Of a stretch of 64,000 nucleotides of DNA, positions 43,255 to 52,306 are shown in pieces. Within the stretch, counting starts at the first letter, position 1, and every line of letters begins with the position of its first letter. The stretch lies in assembly GCF_013387455.1 (NCBI RefSeq), contig NZ_VWNC01000005.1, forward strand, positions 1 to 64,000. The letters run 5' to 3'. The position numbers were made by a program, and so were the translations under genes. Below the pieces are notes generated by a model, which saw only the letters and a program-made list of their open reading frames with translations, was not told the origin of the DNA and searched no databases. Origin of the DNA: Mariprofundus sp. NF. GTDB lineage: Bacteria > Pseudomonadota > Zetaproteobacteria > Mariprofundales > Mariprofundaceae.

Positions 43255-45792
43255 ATGGGGCGGGTGATTATGGTTTTCAAAACAGGTTGTTTTTCTTTGC
43301 AGGTGATGGGATTAAGGGCTGTGATCGTGATACCATTGATTGGCCTGCTGATATTCTCAGCATGTACAAAGCCGGGTCAGCCAATTCCTGATATTGCGAA
43401 AAAGGATGTTGATCTGATTCGCTCACTGCCTGATAAAAGCCTCACATTCAACGATATAAGACCGACACTGGAGAAACGCTGTATCGTCTGTCACGGCTGT
43501 TACGATGCCCCATGCCAGCTCAAACTCAGCTCATATGAGGGTTTAAACCGCGGTGCCAACAAGCTCAAGGTTTATGATAAAGGGCGTTTTATCTACCAGC
43601 AGCCGACACGCATGTTTATCGATGCCAATTCAACCGATGAGTGGCGTGAAAAAGAGTTCTTCAGCGTAGTGAATGAGACAGAGGGGGGAACGGCGGAGCA
43701 GAACCTGAAAAGCTCACTGCTCTACCAGATGCTGAACCTGAAACAGCGCAACCCACTGCCTGAGTCCGGGAAACTGCCGGCGGGTATGGATGTGAGTATC
43801 GACCGTAAACAGGTCTGTACCACGATTGATGATTTCGGTTCTTTTGCGGCCGATCATCCCAACTGGGGTATGCCTTATGCCGTGCCCGGCCTCTCCGCAG
43901 AGGAGTATGGCAAACTGGTGCAGTGGTTGGCTCAGGGGGCAAAAGCGTCACCACCTGAAGCCCTCTCTTCTGCATCTGTAGCACAGGTAGAAGCGTGGGA
44001 AACTTTCTTCAATGCCAGCGGCAACAAGCAGCAGCTGGTCAGTCGTTATATCTATGAACATCTGGTGCTGGGTCATATCCATTTTATGGGCGACGCTGAT
44101 CAGATGTTTTTCCGACTGGTGCGCTCCCGTACTGAAAGAGGGGATATTGACGAGATCCCAACGGTGCGCCCCTACGATGATCCGCAAGGGGTCTTCTATT
44201 ACCGACTGCGCCCTTATCGGGCCAGTATCGTGGATAAGAGTCACATTGTGTATGAACTCTCCGAGGCGCGTATGCAGCGCTATGAAGAGCTGTTCCTTAA
44301 ACCTGCTTATGAGGTGAAAGAGCTGCCGCCCTACAATCCGGGAGAGGCGAGTCAGTGGGCTGAGCGATTTTATATCAAAATAAAAAAACTGGTGGGCTTG
44401 TATGAGCAGAAGATGCTCACACCCTTCACCATCTTTGATGCTATTCCTGTGCAGGCGCGTTACCAATTCCTGCTTGATGATGCTCGCTTCTTTATCAACG
44501 GTTTTATCAAAGGTCCGGTTTGCCGTGGGGTGGGGGCGCTCAGTTCCATCGAAGATCAGTTCTGGGTCTTCTTCTTAAGCCCTGAGAATCCCACCGGTTA
44601 CTCACAGCACGGACTCGATGGCGATTTCCTCAAGGCCAATGATAATCTGCTGCATCTGCCAACCGAGCTTGGCGATACCAGCCGTCTTCTCAATGCCTGG
44701 ATCAAGTACTGGCCACAGGAGCAGGATTATATGCGGGCCAAGCTCGACTACTACCTGCAGCAGGATAGTCAGAAGGGATTGTTCCCGATTGATGTTAAAC
44801 GGGCAGTTAATCAGTTTATCTGGAACGGCTCAAACCGGGATGGCTCGGTGAACCGCAACGCGGCACTTACCGTCTTCCGTAATCTCGACAGTGCCACTGT
44901 GAGCTACGGGCTGCTTGGTGATGAGCCGGAAACGGCCTGGATGCTCGATTATCCGGTGTTCGAACGGCTGCACTATCTGCTGGTCGCCGGTTACAACACC
45001 TTCGGCACGCTTGGTCATCAGGCCTCCGCACGCCTGTACATGGATTTCCTGCGCACTGAAGGGGAGGATAACTTTCTCTTCTTCCTGCCTGTGGGCAAGC
45101 GCAAGGCACAGTTTGAATTCTGGCATGGCGTTAATCGCAGCTCGACCCGCAAACAGAATATCGATCTTCAGAGCGCCTGGCTGAATGCCGATTCGGTCAC
45201 CGGTTACGCTTCAAGCGATGAGCAGCATGAACTGTTCACGCTGCTGCGGACGCATGTCGCCGCCAAATCTCCCGATGCAGCTGATCTGAACCGTTGTGAT
45301 GGTGCAAACTGTTTCAAATCTGCAACTGGTCGGGCCATGCAGCGCCTGGCCAATCTGAGTGGGAAAACGTCGCACTATATGCCGTTGCAATATTTTCCGG
45401 CCCTCTCCTATCTGCGGGTGGATGGCAGAGATGCCTATACGCTGATCTACAACAAAACCTACCGCTCTTATGAAGAGGACTCCTTTATCAAAGAGGTGAA
45501 TAATCGCTCTGATGAGGATATGCGTGGTGACACGCTGACGGTAGTGAAAGGGTTGAGTGGTGCCTACCCCAACTTCTTCTTTGATCTGAAAGTAGAACAG
45601 CTGGAAATGTTTGTTGCGGCCTGTGAACAGATACGCAATCAGGCTGATTACGATGCGATTGTGGCGCAGTTCGGTATTCGTCGCACCAATCCGAAATTCT
45701 GGGTTCTGGCAGACTGGTTCCAGGCGCTGCATGCACAATCGCAGCCAGTGGAATCGGGTATTCTCGATCTGAGCCGCTATAACGATCATTGA
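43255..45792 (+). CDS. cti: Fatty-acid cis/trans isomerase (periplasmic, c-type heme)
   Basis: The product of up to 845 residues converts cis to trans unsaturated fatty acids in phospholipids under membrane stress. A cytochrome-c-like heme site CIVCHG (about 76-81) is followed by CYDAPC. A hydrophobic leader ends in IFSAC, which could be a lipobox. Three in-frame ATGs (43255, 43270 and 43306) precede it; the last gives a compact signal sequence. Conserved Cti segments include EGLNRGANKLKVYDKGRF, PTRMFIDANSTDEWREKEFF, LVLGHIHFMGD and EWFNDYP-like VAGYNTFGTLGHQ. It needs c-type cytochrome maturation. It stands alone and ends in a hairpin terminator. Confidence 0.93.
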   Translation: MGRVIMVFKTGCFSLQVMGLRAVIVIPLIGLLIFSACTKPGQPIPDIAKKDVDLIRSLPDKSLTFNDIRPTLEKRCIVCHGCYDAPCQLKLSSYEGLNRGANKLKVYDKGRFIYQQPTRMFIDANSTDEWREKEFFSVVNETEGGTAEQNLKSSLLYQMLNLKQRNPLPESGKLPAGMDVSIDRKQVCTTIDDFGSFAADHPNWGMPYAVPGLSAEEYGKLVQWLAQGAKASPPEALSSASVAQVEAWETFFNASGNKQQLVSRYIYEHLVLGHIHFMGDADQMFFRLVRSRTERGDIDEIPTVRPYDDPQGVFYYRLRPYRASIVDKSHIVYELSEARMQRYEELFLKPAYEVKELPPYNPGEASQWAERFYIKIKKLVGLYEQKMLTPFTIFDAIPVQARYQFLLDDARFFINGFIKGPVCRGVGALSSIEDQFWVFFLSPENPTGYSQHGLDGDFLKANDNLLHLPTELGDTSRLLNAWIKYWPQEQDYMRAKLDYYLQQDSQKGLFPIDVKRAVNQFIWNGSNRDGSVNRNAALTVFRNLDSATVSYGLLGDEPETAWMLDYPVFERLHYLLVAGYNTFGTLGHQASARLYMDFLRTEGEDNFLFFLPVGKRKAQFEFWHGVNRSSTRKQNIDLQSAWLNADSVTGYASSDEQHELFTLLRTHVAAKSPDAADLNRCDGANCFKSATGRAMQRLANLSGKTSHYMPLQYFPALSYLRVDGRDAYTLIYNKTYRSYEEDSFIKEVNNRSDEDMRGDTLTVVKGLSGAYPNFFFDLKVEQLEMFVAACEQIRNQADYDAIVAQFGIRRTNPKFWVLADWFQALHAQSQPVESGILDLSRYNDH

Positions 45793-45800
45793 TCGTTTTC
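45781..45800 (+). terminator. cti terminator overlapping the stop codon
   Basis: AACGATC and GATCGTT pair around ATT and are followed by TTC. The stem spans the last codons of cti. Confidence 0.6.
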
Positions 45801-45912
45801 GTCTCTGCATGGCCGTTGCAACTCTCTTTGTTTTTGCTCATATTGTTGTTCATGAAATCCAATCTATATTAAAGGTGAGTGCCCTGGGTTGTCTTAGAAT
45901 CACTCCTTAGAA

Positions 45913-45950
45913 GTGATGTGGATCAGTGTTTTTTAGTTGCAGGATTATAT
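45913..45950 (+). promoter_or_regulatory. Possible class II FNR/CRP-type promoter
   Basis: GTGATGTGGATCAG (45913-45926) has the full TGAT-N4-ATCA core. A -10-like TTATAT lies at 45945-45950. A start near 45960 would place the palindrome centre at about -40.5, the standard class II activator position. The cyclic-nucleotide-binding gene starts at 46000. Confidence 0.5.
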
Positions 45951-45999
45951 GCTGCGCATCACCTTTGCACTTGGGATGAAATAATATCGAGGTTACCGC

Positions 46000-46485
46000 A
46001 TGAACGCTGTTACTCAGCAAGAAGAGATGGAGATGATCGAAGAGGTCATTGAGATGATGGGCTCTATTCCCATGTTTGATAAAGTTGCAAGCGGGCAGCT
46101 AAGGATTATTGCAGCGCATATGGATATTATTCAGCTCCATGCAAGAGGCCTGCTGTTCTCAGAAGGGCACAATAGCGATTACATGTGTTTTGTTGTTGCC
46201 GGTACCCTGGAAGTGCTCAAGCAGTCGGATAACGGCAAAAGGGTGAAGGTTTCAACCCTCTCACGTGGCCGCAGTATTGGCGAAATGGCCTTGCTCGACA
46301 CATTCCCTCGCTCGGCTACTGTGATCGCCGAGACCGAGTGCACGCTACTTACTATCTCCCGTGACAGCTTTGATAAGATTCTTGATCGCCACCCTCGTGC
46401 CGGTATCTCATTCCTTAAAAGTATTGCCCGTGTGTTAAGCCTGCATCTACGCAGGGCCTCCGGGCAGCTGGCGGATGCTTCCTGA
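46000..46485 (+). CDS. Cyclic-nucleotide-binding domain protein (no HTH)
   Basis: The 161-residue product consists of little more than a cNMP-binding barrel with an N-terminal helix (EMIEEVIEMMGSIPMFDKV). The phosphate-binding cassette GRSIGEMALLDTFPRSATVI (about 88-107) keeps the conserved Glu and Arg. The C-terminus stops at SGQLADAS where CRP would begin its helix-turn-helix. It is a clear paralogue of the protein encoded at 14132-14842, which shares the SGQFADA end of the barrel. An FNR/CRP-type promoter is likely upstream. Role: probably a small second-messenger sensor that works through a protein partner. Confidence 0.85.
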   Translation: MNAVTQQEEMEMIEEVIEMMGSIPMFDKVASGQLRIIAAHMDIIQLHARGLLFSEGHNSDYMCFVVAGTLEVLKQSDNGKRVKVSTLSRGRSIGEMALLDTFPRSATVIAETECTLLTISRDSFDKILDRHPRAGISFLKSIARVLSLHLRRASGQLADAS

Positions 46486-46498
46486 TTTCAGGGTTTCG

Positions 46499-48307
46499 CT
46501 ACTGAGCTGAACTGCTGATCTCATTCAAAAAGGCTGAGCCATAGCGCTCAAGTTTAGTTTGACCAACACCGGAGATCTCCAATAGCTGAGAGGAAGTGTG
46601 TGGCCTGACGAGAGCCATCTCGGAGAGCGTCTTGTCCGGGAAGATGACGTAGGGTGGTACGTTCTGCTCTTTTGCTAATTGGGCACGCAGGATCCGCAGA
46701 GTTTCGAAGAGTTGCTGATCCTCCGTCGAGAGTTCGGATGCTGCGACCGATATTTTTCTCTTTTTGGTTTTTGCCTTACGCAGTGCACGTAACATCACCG
46801 TTTGCGGGGTTTCACTCTTTTTAAGCAGTGGCCACGCTTTGCCGGTCAGTTTCAAGACGCCATAACCTTCAGCATCGGTGGCCAGATAGCCGTGGGCGAT
46901 CAACTGGCGGAAGATGCCGCGCCATTCGATAGCAGTGTGTTCATGGCCGATATCAAAGGTTGAGAGTTTGTCGTGATTGTTGTTCTCGATGCGCTCGTTT
47001 GTTTTACCAACTAAAACATCAATCACATATTGGGCTCCGAAGCGTTCGCCGGTGCGGAATACGCAGGAGAGCGCTTTCTGGGTGGCAATCGTGGCATCCC
47101 ATGTCTCTGGCGGGTTAAGACAGTTGTCACAGTTGCCGCACTTCTGCTCCAGTGTCTCACCAAAGTAGGCGAGCAGAGCGACACGGCGGCAACTGGTCAA
47201 CTCGCACAGGCCAAGCATGGCATCGGTTTTCTGATGCATCACCCGCTTGAATCGCTCTTCGGCATCACTCTGTTCGGTGAACAGGCGTAGTCCGACCACA
47301 TCCTTAAGACCATAACTCATCCAGGCATCAGCCGGATTGCCATCGCGTCCTGCGCGTCCGGTCTCCTGATAATATGCTTCGATGTTTTTCGGCAGGTTCA
47401 TGTGTGCCACAAAACGTACATCCGGTTTATCGATGCCCATGCCAAATGCGATGGTGGCGACAATAATCAGCCCGTCATCACGCAGGAATCGTTGCTGGTT
47501 CTGCTGCCTGATCTCCTGGCTTAAGCCGGCGTGGTAGGGGAGCGCTGTGCATCCTTTGCTGCTTAACCACTGCGCGGTTGTTTCGACACCTTTGCGTGTT
47601 TGACAGTAGACGATGCCTGCATCACGGGCGTGGTTCTCACTGATAAATGACCACAGAGCATCACGGCTGTTACCCGATTCATTGATAGCATAGTGGATAT
47701 TGGGGCGATCAAAGCTGTTTACAAAAACAGATGCACTCTCAAGAGCCAGCTGGCTGATGATTTCAGTGCGTGTGCGGGCATCGGCAGTGGCGGTGAGGGC
47801 AATGCGGGGCACGTTGGGGAATGACTCATGCAGCATGGAGAGCTGCTGGTACTCTTTACGGAAATCGTGACCCCATTGCGATACGCAGTGCGCCTCATCA
47901 ATGGCAAACAGCGCTATTTTTGTTGATTGCAGCAGCGACAGGGTGGTGGGGGTGAGCAGTCTTTCCGGTGCCATATAGAGAAGATCGAGCTCACCGGAAG
48001 ATAACTCGGCTTCAATGATACGCTGTTCTGAGGCCGAGAGGCTTGAGTTCAGAAATGCTGCAGAGATGCCCAGTTGATTCATCGCATCCACCTGATCCTG
48101 CATCAGAGCGATCAGTGGTGAGATGACGATGCCACACCCTTCTCGGATCAGCGCAGGGATCTGGTAACAGATTGATTTTCCGCCGCCGGTTGGCATCAGC
48201 GTCAGCACATCCTCGCCCTTAATCAGGGCAGCAATAATATCACTCTGATGGTGGCGAAAATGTTCGTAACCGAAGGTCGATTTAAGGATTTTCCGGGCTC
48301 GCTGCAT
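46499..48307 (-). CDS. recQ: ATP-dependent DNA helicase RecQ
   Basis: The 602-residue product has the complete RecQ layout. The helicase core has MPTGGGKSICYQIPAL (motif I), AIDEAHCVSQWGHDFR (motif II), ALTATAD, and QETGRAGRDG (motif VI). A zinc-binding Cys set (CRRVALLAYFGE...CGNCDNCL) and a winged-helix RQC region follow. The HRDC domain (about 525-600, LRAQLAKEQNVPPYVIFPD, LLEISGVGQTKLERYG) ends the protein. It is involved in recombination and fork repair. It is divergent from ribE with a 65-base gap. Confidence 0.97.
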   Translation of the reverse strand: MQRARKILKSTFGYEHFRHHQSDIIAALIKGEDVLTLMPTGGGKSICYQIPALIREGCGIVISPLIALMQDQVDAMNQLGISAAFLNSSLSASEQRIIEAELSSGELDLLYMAPERLLTPTTLSLLQSTKIALFAIDEAHCVSQWGHDFRKEYQQLSMLHESFPNVPRIALTATADARTRTEIISQLALESASVFVNSFDRPNIHYAINESGNSRDALWSFISENHARDAGIVYCQTRKGVETTAQWLSSKGCTALPYHAGLSQEIRQQNQQRFLRDDGLIIVATIAFGMGIDKPDVRFVAHMNLPKNIEAYYQETGRAGRDGNPADAWMSYGLKDVVGLRLFTEQSDAEERFKRVMHQKTDAMLGLCELTSCRRVALLAYFGETLEQKCGNCDNCLNPPETWDATIATQKALSCVFRTGERFGAQYVIDVLVGKTNERIENNNHDKLSTFDIGHEHTAIEWRGIFRQLIAHGYLATDAEGYGVLKLTGKAWPLLKKSETPQTVMLRALRKAKTKKRKISVAASELSTEDQQLFETLRILRAQLAKEQNVPPYVIFPDKTLSEMALVRPHTSSQLLEISGVGQTKLERYGSAFLNEISSSAQ

Positions 48308-48372
48308 AACTGCCGATTATCCACAATTACCGATTCGATGGAAACGATGGTAAAAACCGCTAAGATGCGCCG

Positions 48373-48978
48373 ATGTTCACAGGAATTATTCAGGACGTTG
48401 GAAGCATCGTAAGTATCCAGCGTGAGCCTGAACAGACCCACATAGTTTTCAAAACAGCACTGGCAATGGATAACTGGCAACTGGGTGACTCCGTTGCCTG
48501 CGATGGTTGCTGCCTGACGATTACCGCATTTCCACAGGCCGATGCTTTTGCTGCGACCCTGTCACTGGAGACTTTGAATCTGACGCTCTTCTCAGATGCT
48601 GATGAGGGCGATGCCATCAATCTGGAGCCTGCCCTTCGCATGGGTGATCCGCTTGGCGGTCATATGGTGACCGGCCATATTGATGGCTTAGGTGTGGTGA
48701 AAGCAGTGAAAACGATTGGTGAACATCGCGAATTTAGATTCACACTGCCTGAATCACTGGCTCGTTATGTGGTGGTCAAAGGTTCAGTGGCGATTAATGG
48801 TGTCAGCCTGACGGTCAACAGGGTGGAGGGATGCGACTTTACCGTCAACCTGATTCCCCATACCTTGTCGCACACCAATCTGGGAGCACTGCAAGCCGGT
48901 GCAGAAGTAAACATCGAAACCGATATGTATGGTCGTTATGTTGAGCGGCTGATGCAGTTTTCTGATGCGGGAGCCTGA
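48373..48978 (+). CDS. ribE: Riboflavin synthase alpha subunit
   Basis: The 201-residue product contains two lumazine-binding barrel repeats. It starts with MFTGIIQDVGSIVSI, and the repeat halves are marked by DGCCLTITAF (about 42-51) and INGVSLTVNRVEG (about 139-151). Each half also has a GHIDGLG or SHTNLG loop. It dismutates 6,7-dimethyl-8-ribityllumazine to riboflavin. It heads a ribE-ribBA-ribH-nusB run. No FMN riboswitch is seen before it. Confidence 0.96.
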   Translation: MFTGIIQDVGSIVSIQREPEQTHIVFKTALAMDNWQLGDSVACDGCCLTITAFPQADAFAATLSLETLNLTLFSDADEGDAINLEPALRMGDPLGGHMVTGHIDGLGVVKAVKTIGEHREFRFTLPESLARYVVVKGSVAINGVSLTVNRVEGCDFTVNLIPHTLSHTNLGALQAGAEVNIETDMYGRYVERLMQFSDAGA

Positions 48979-49114
48979 ATGATGCATTCAGTGCTACCGG
49001 GCGGCCTATGGGCGGGCCGCCAGACCGTGAACGGTAGTGAGCGGTTTGTGAGCAGATACAAAACCGCGTTTTTGTGTCTGCGTCCTGATTTTTGCCAGGA
49101 TGGCAACAAATCAG
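48976..49114 (+). repeat. Five-hairpin repeat array, copy B (ribE-ribBA)
   Basis: TGAAT/ATTCA (48976-48990), GGCGGCC/GGCCGCC (49000-49021), ACCG/CGGT (49024-49045), GCAGATACAAAA/TTTTGTGTCTGC (49052-49081) and CTGATTT.TTGCCA/TGGCAA.AAATCAG (49085-49114). It starts on the ribE stop codon. It is colinear with the plus-strand order of copy A, including TTTGTGAGCA before the fourth hairpin. Relative to transcription it is inverted compared with A and C. Confidence 0.85.
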
Positions 49115-49130
49115 AATCGAAGGAGCAATC

Positions 49131-50345
49131 ATGATTTTGGCAACAACAGAAGAGCTGTTAGAAGAGCTGCGTGCAGGCCGCATGATCATCCTTGCCGATG
49201 ATGAAGATCGCGAGAATGAGGGCGATCTGGTGATGGCGGCGGAGTGGGTGACACCTGAAGCGATCAATTTTATGGCTACCCACGGGCGTGGTCTGATCTG
49301 TCTGGCACTAACTGCTGAGCAGACTGATCGCTTGCAGCTTCCGCTGATGGTCTCCAACACCAACTCCAAGTTTAAAACCAATTTTACCATCTCCATTGAA
49401 GCTGCTGAGGGTGTAACCACCGGCATCTCAGCCTATGACCGGGCCCATACGATCCGTACCGCTATTGCTGATGGTGCGCGCGCTGAAGATATCCATACGC
49501 CGGGTCATGTCTTCCCGTTGGTTGGCCGTGAAGGTGGCCTGCTGGTGCGAGCAGGCCATACAGAGGCGAGTATTGATCTTGCACGTATGGCGGGTCTGAA
49601 GCCTTCTGGTGTGATCTGTGAGATTATGAATGAAGACGGCACCATGTCGCGCATGCCGGAGCTGAAGAAATTTGCTAAAAAGCATAATCTGAAAGTCGGC
49701 TCGATTGCTGATGTGATCAGCCATCGTTTGCAGCACGACTCACTGGTCAGACGAGAGGTTGAGGTGCGCATGCCGACTGAGTTTGGCGAGTTCCGTCTGA
49801 TCGGTTACACCAATGCAGTGGACAAGGCTGAGCATGTGGCACTGGTGATGGGTGAACCGGATGCCGAGCGCGCCTGTCTGGTGCGGGTTCACTCAGAGTG
49901 TCTGACCGGTGATGTCTTTGGTTCACGACGTTGCGATTGCGGCTCCCAACTGCATGCGGCGATGCGTCAGGTCGCTGAGGCCGGTGAAGGTGTGATTCTC
50001 TATCTCAGGCAGGAGGGGCGCGGTATTGGCCTGCTCAATAAACTGAAGGCGTACAACCTGCAGGATGCCGGTCACGACACCGTTTCAGCCAATGAGAAAC
50101 TCGGCTTTAAAGCCGACCTGCGCGATTACGGCATCGGTGCACAGATCTTGCGTGATCTGGGGCTGCGCAAGCTGAATCTGTTGACCAATAATCCGAAGAA
50201 GATCATCGCACTGGATGGATACGGACTTGAGGTGAGTGAACGTGTGCAGCTGCAGAGCAATCCCCATGAAGATAATATCGCCTATCTGACCACGAAAAAG
50301 GAGAAGATGGGCCATATGCTGAATATGAAAGGTGAAAAGTCATGA
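49131..50345 (+). CDS. ribBA: Bifunctional DHBP synthase / GTP cyclohydrolase II
   Basis: The product has 404 residues from the ATG at 49131 (Shine-Dalgarno AAGGAGC, start MILATTEELLEELRAGR). The N-terminal DHBP synthase (about 1-200) has DDEDRENEGDLVMA, THGRGLICLALT, GHTEASIDLARMAGL and MNEDGTMSRMPEL. The C-terminal GTP cyclohydrolase II (about 205-400) has VHSECLTGDVFGSRRCDCG with the zinc Cys triad, QEGRGIGLLNKL and LNLLTNNPKKI. Together they make both early riboflavin precursors. The ATG of ribH overlaps the stop. Confidence 0.96.
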   Translation: MILATTEELLEELRAGRMIILADDEDRENEGDLVMAAEWVTPEAINFMATHGRGLICLALTAEQTDRLQLPLMVSNTNSKFKTNFTISIEAAEGVTTGISAYDRAHTIRTAIADGARAEDIHTPGHVFPLVGREGGLLVRAGHTEASIDLARMAGLKPSGVICEIMNEDGTMSRMPELKKFAKKHNLKVGSIADVISHRLQHDSLVRREVEVRMPTEFGEFRLIGYTNAVDKAEHVALVMGEPDAERACLVRVHSECLTGDVFGSRRCDCGSQLHAAMRQVAEAGEGVILYLRQEGRGIGLLNKLKAYNLQDAGHDTVSANEKLGFKADLRDYGIGAQILRDLGLRKLNLLTNNPKKIIALDGYGLEVSERVQLQSNPHEDNIAYLTTKKEKMGHMLNMKGEKS

Positions 50346-50821
50346 GTCTTGATGCACCCCATCTGGCGGGCAATGTCGATGCTACAGGTCTGAATGTCGG
50401 CATCGTAGTCAGCCGTTTTAACAATGAAATCACAGAAGCACTACTCTCAGGCGCAGTCTCGGCACTGCTTGAGCATGGCAGTAGCGAAGAGAATATGACC
50501 ATTATTCATGTGCCGGGTGCATTTGAGATCGGTACGATTGCCGCCAACATGGCCAATAGTGGTCGCTTTGATGCGATCATCTGTCTGGGCTGTGTGATTC
50601 GTGGTGATACAGCCCATTTTGATTATGTCTGCCAGGGTGCAATGGACGCCATTGGTAAAGTGGCGCAGCGTGGCGATGTTGGTGTCGGTAATGGTGTATT
50701 AACCGTAGATAGCAACGAACAGGCCTATGAACGCATCGGTGGTGTGCATGGTCATAAAGGGGAAGAGGCTGCATTGACCGCTGTTGAGGTTGTCAGGCAG
50801 TTGCAGGCTCTGGAGGTTTAA
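50342..50821 (+). CDS. ribH: 6,7-dimethyl-8-ribityllumazine synthase
   Basis: The 159-residue subunit of the lumazine synthase capsid carries VSRFNNEITEALLSGAV, HVPGAFEIGTIAANMA, and CLGCVIRGDTAHFDYVCQ with the catalytic His, then GVLTVDSNEQAYERIGG. It condenses ArPP and DHBP. It overlaps ribBA by four bases. Confidence 0.96.
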   Translation: MSLDAPHLAGNVDATGLNVGIVVSRFNNEITEALLSGAVSALLEHGSSEENMTIIHVPGAFEIGTIAANMANSGRFDAIICLGCVIRGDTAHFDYVCQGAMDAIGKVAQRGDVGVGNGVLTVDSNEQAYERIGGVHGHKGEEAALTAVEVVRQLQALEV

Positions 50822-51256
50822 TTGGCAAATCGTCATATGGCGCGTGAATCGGCGCTGGAAACACTTTATGCATGGGCTTCTGCTGAGAAGGATGGCGGCA
50901 TGATTCCCGATCTGATTGCCAGTCGTCTGCAGCATGAAGAGCGTGATGATCAGGATGAGAATTATCTGCGTGAACTGGTTTATGGTGTCATCGATCATGT
51001 CGATGCACTCGATGAAGTGATTAAAACTGCCGTGCGTGGCAGGAGCCTGCGCTCGGTTGCCCAGCTTGAGATCAATGTGATTCGTCTTGCCGTCTGGGAG
51101 ATGCAGAATCGCCTGGAGATCCCTTATCGTGTGATTATCAATGAGGCGCTGGAGTTGACGCGTGATTATGCCGGAGAGCCACCACGTGGTTTTATCAATG
51201 GTGTGCTCGATAACCTGGCCAAACAGCTACGGCCTGCAGAGATCGGTAAAAAATAA
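50822..51256 (+). CDS. nusB: Transcription antitermination factor NusB
   Basis: The 144-residue all-helical protein starts with MANRHMARESALETLYAW and carries DENYLRELVYGVIDHVDALD, RSVAQLEINVIRLAVWEM, and YRVIINEALELTRDYAGE. It binds boxA RNA with NusE and works in rRNA antitermination. The TTG at 50822 is the likely start because GGAGG lies five bases upstream, directly after ribH; an ATG at 50837 is possible. The ribH-nusB order is common in proteobacteria. Confidence 0.95.
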   Translation: MANRHMARESALETLYAWASAEKDGGMIPDLIASRLQHEERDDQDENYLRELVYGVIDHVDALDEVIKTAVRGRSLRSVAQLEINVIRLAVWEMQNRLEIPYRVIINEALELTRDYAGEPPRGFINGVLDNLAKQLRPAEIGKK

Positions 51257-51279
51257 TTCGTCAGCAGGGCTCAATAAAG

Positions 51280-51771
51280 ATGACTGAACAGACTCTGCCC
51301 CATTCAGTGATATCCAGGGCGATCAGCAAAGCTGAACTATCGGTAAAAATGCAGCGTGATTTTCTCCTCAAGGAGCATGCTGGGGAAGTTCAGGCCCGGA
51401 AGTTATTAAGCCGCAAAAAGAAATATATCATGAGTATTGGCCTGCTCTGGCGTCTGCTGCATTTTCTCAATGGTGATAGAAACAGTAAAATCAGGAAGAC
51501 AGAGCTGACCGATTCAGAGTTGCTGGCTGCTGAGAATCAGGCTCTCGCCAGTTGCGAAAACATCGCCAATCTCGAATTAAATGCCGATGTTGCCCGCCAG
51601 TTGAGAAAAGAGATATGCGAAAATCTGGATAAAAGAGAGTTGAGTTTGGATGCAACGCAGATGCAGTTTGTCAGAGCGTTCAATCCGGGAGCGTTTGACT
51701 CTAAACTTCAGAAGGCCGCTGCTGCAGGACAGAATGATACAAACAGAGAGGGTGATACTGCGTCGCAGTAG
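51280..51771 (+). CDS. Unknown Lys/Glu-rich protein
   Basis: The 163-residue product is helical and charged (ISKAELSVKMQRDFLLKEHA, ARKLLSRKKKYIMSIGLLWR). It has one short hydrophobic patch (YIMSIGLLWRLLHFL, about 49-63). The second half includes LELNADVARQLRKEICENLD. The family is not recognised. It begins 23 bases after nusB and may be co-transcribed. It is convergent with the next gene, whose stop lies 13 bases away. Confidence 0.6.
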   Translation: MTEQTLPHSVISRAISKAELSVKMQRDFLLKEHAGEVQARKLLSRKKKYIMSIGLLWRLLHFLNGDRNSKIRKTELTDSELLAAENQALASCENIANLELNADVARQLRKEICENLDKRELSLDATQMQFVRAFNPGAFDSKLQKAAAAGQNDTNREGDTASQ

Positions 51772-51784
51772 CGGCGCTACAGCA

Positions 51785-52219
51785 TCACGAACCCTCTGCC
51801 TGAGCTGCCCTGCGGCTTGCAATAGTTCGCCGCTCGTTGTTTCTTCTGTCCTGAGACCTGCGCCGATCTGATTCGGCTCGCCGCTCTTTCTCTTCTGCAG
51901 ACTCTTCAGCCTGTTTGATCTCTAGTTGTTCGGGTTTGATAAGATGCGCATCCCACGGCTCCTCAGCAGAGGTGACAGGCTGAGCCGCTGCTGTGGCTGC
52001 CATTGCCCTGGGCACTGGTTTGGGTTTTACCTTCGCCATTTGCTGGAATTTTTTCGCATGATCCGGCCCGAAGTGATCATGTTTCGGATCATAACCGGCA
52101 CTGTGATCGACTGAGTTAGGATCGTATGTTTTTGCTTCTGCCGCGCGCCAGAGTATCAGCCCGACAACGAGAACAATGGCGGTTATCAGAATAAGAATGA
52201 CTGTGTCAGTGGCGATCAT
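51785..52219 (-). CDS. Unknown N-terminally anchored membrane protein
   Basis: The 144-residue product has one N-terminal transmembrane helix (TVILILITAIVLVVGLILWR, about 6-25). A polar stretch with YDPKHDHFGPDHAKKFQQMA and a strongly charged C-terminus (KQAEESAEEKERRAESDRRR) follow, possibly forming a helical rod. No family is recognised. The start at 52219 has a GGGGGG-type Shine-Dalgarno. Confidence 0.6.
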   Translation of the reverse strand: MIATDTVILILITAIVLVVGLILWRAAEAKTYDPNSVDHSAGYDPKHDHFGPDHAKKFQQMAKVKPKPVPRAMAATAAAQPVTSAEEPWDAHLIKPEQLEIKQAEESAEEKERRAESDRRRSQDRRNNERRTIASRRAAQAEGS

Positions 52220-52306
52220 AAAGCCCCCCTATGCAAACAATATGAATATGTAACTAATATAGTCGATTTTGGTTGCGCCGTAAACCTGTGCGATATATGA
52301 GAAATA

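Noticed and set aside
48308..48372. FMN riboswitch before ribE
   Set aside because: The 65-base gap to recQ is too short and has no FMN-aptamer motifs.
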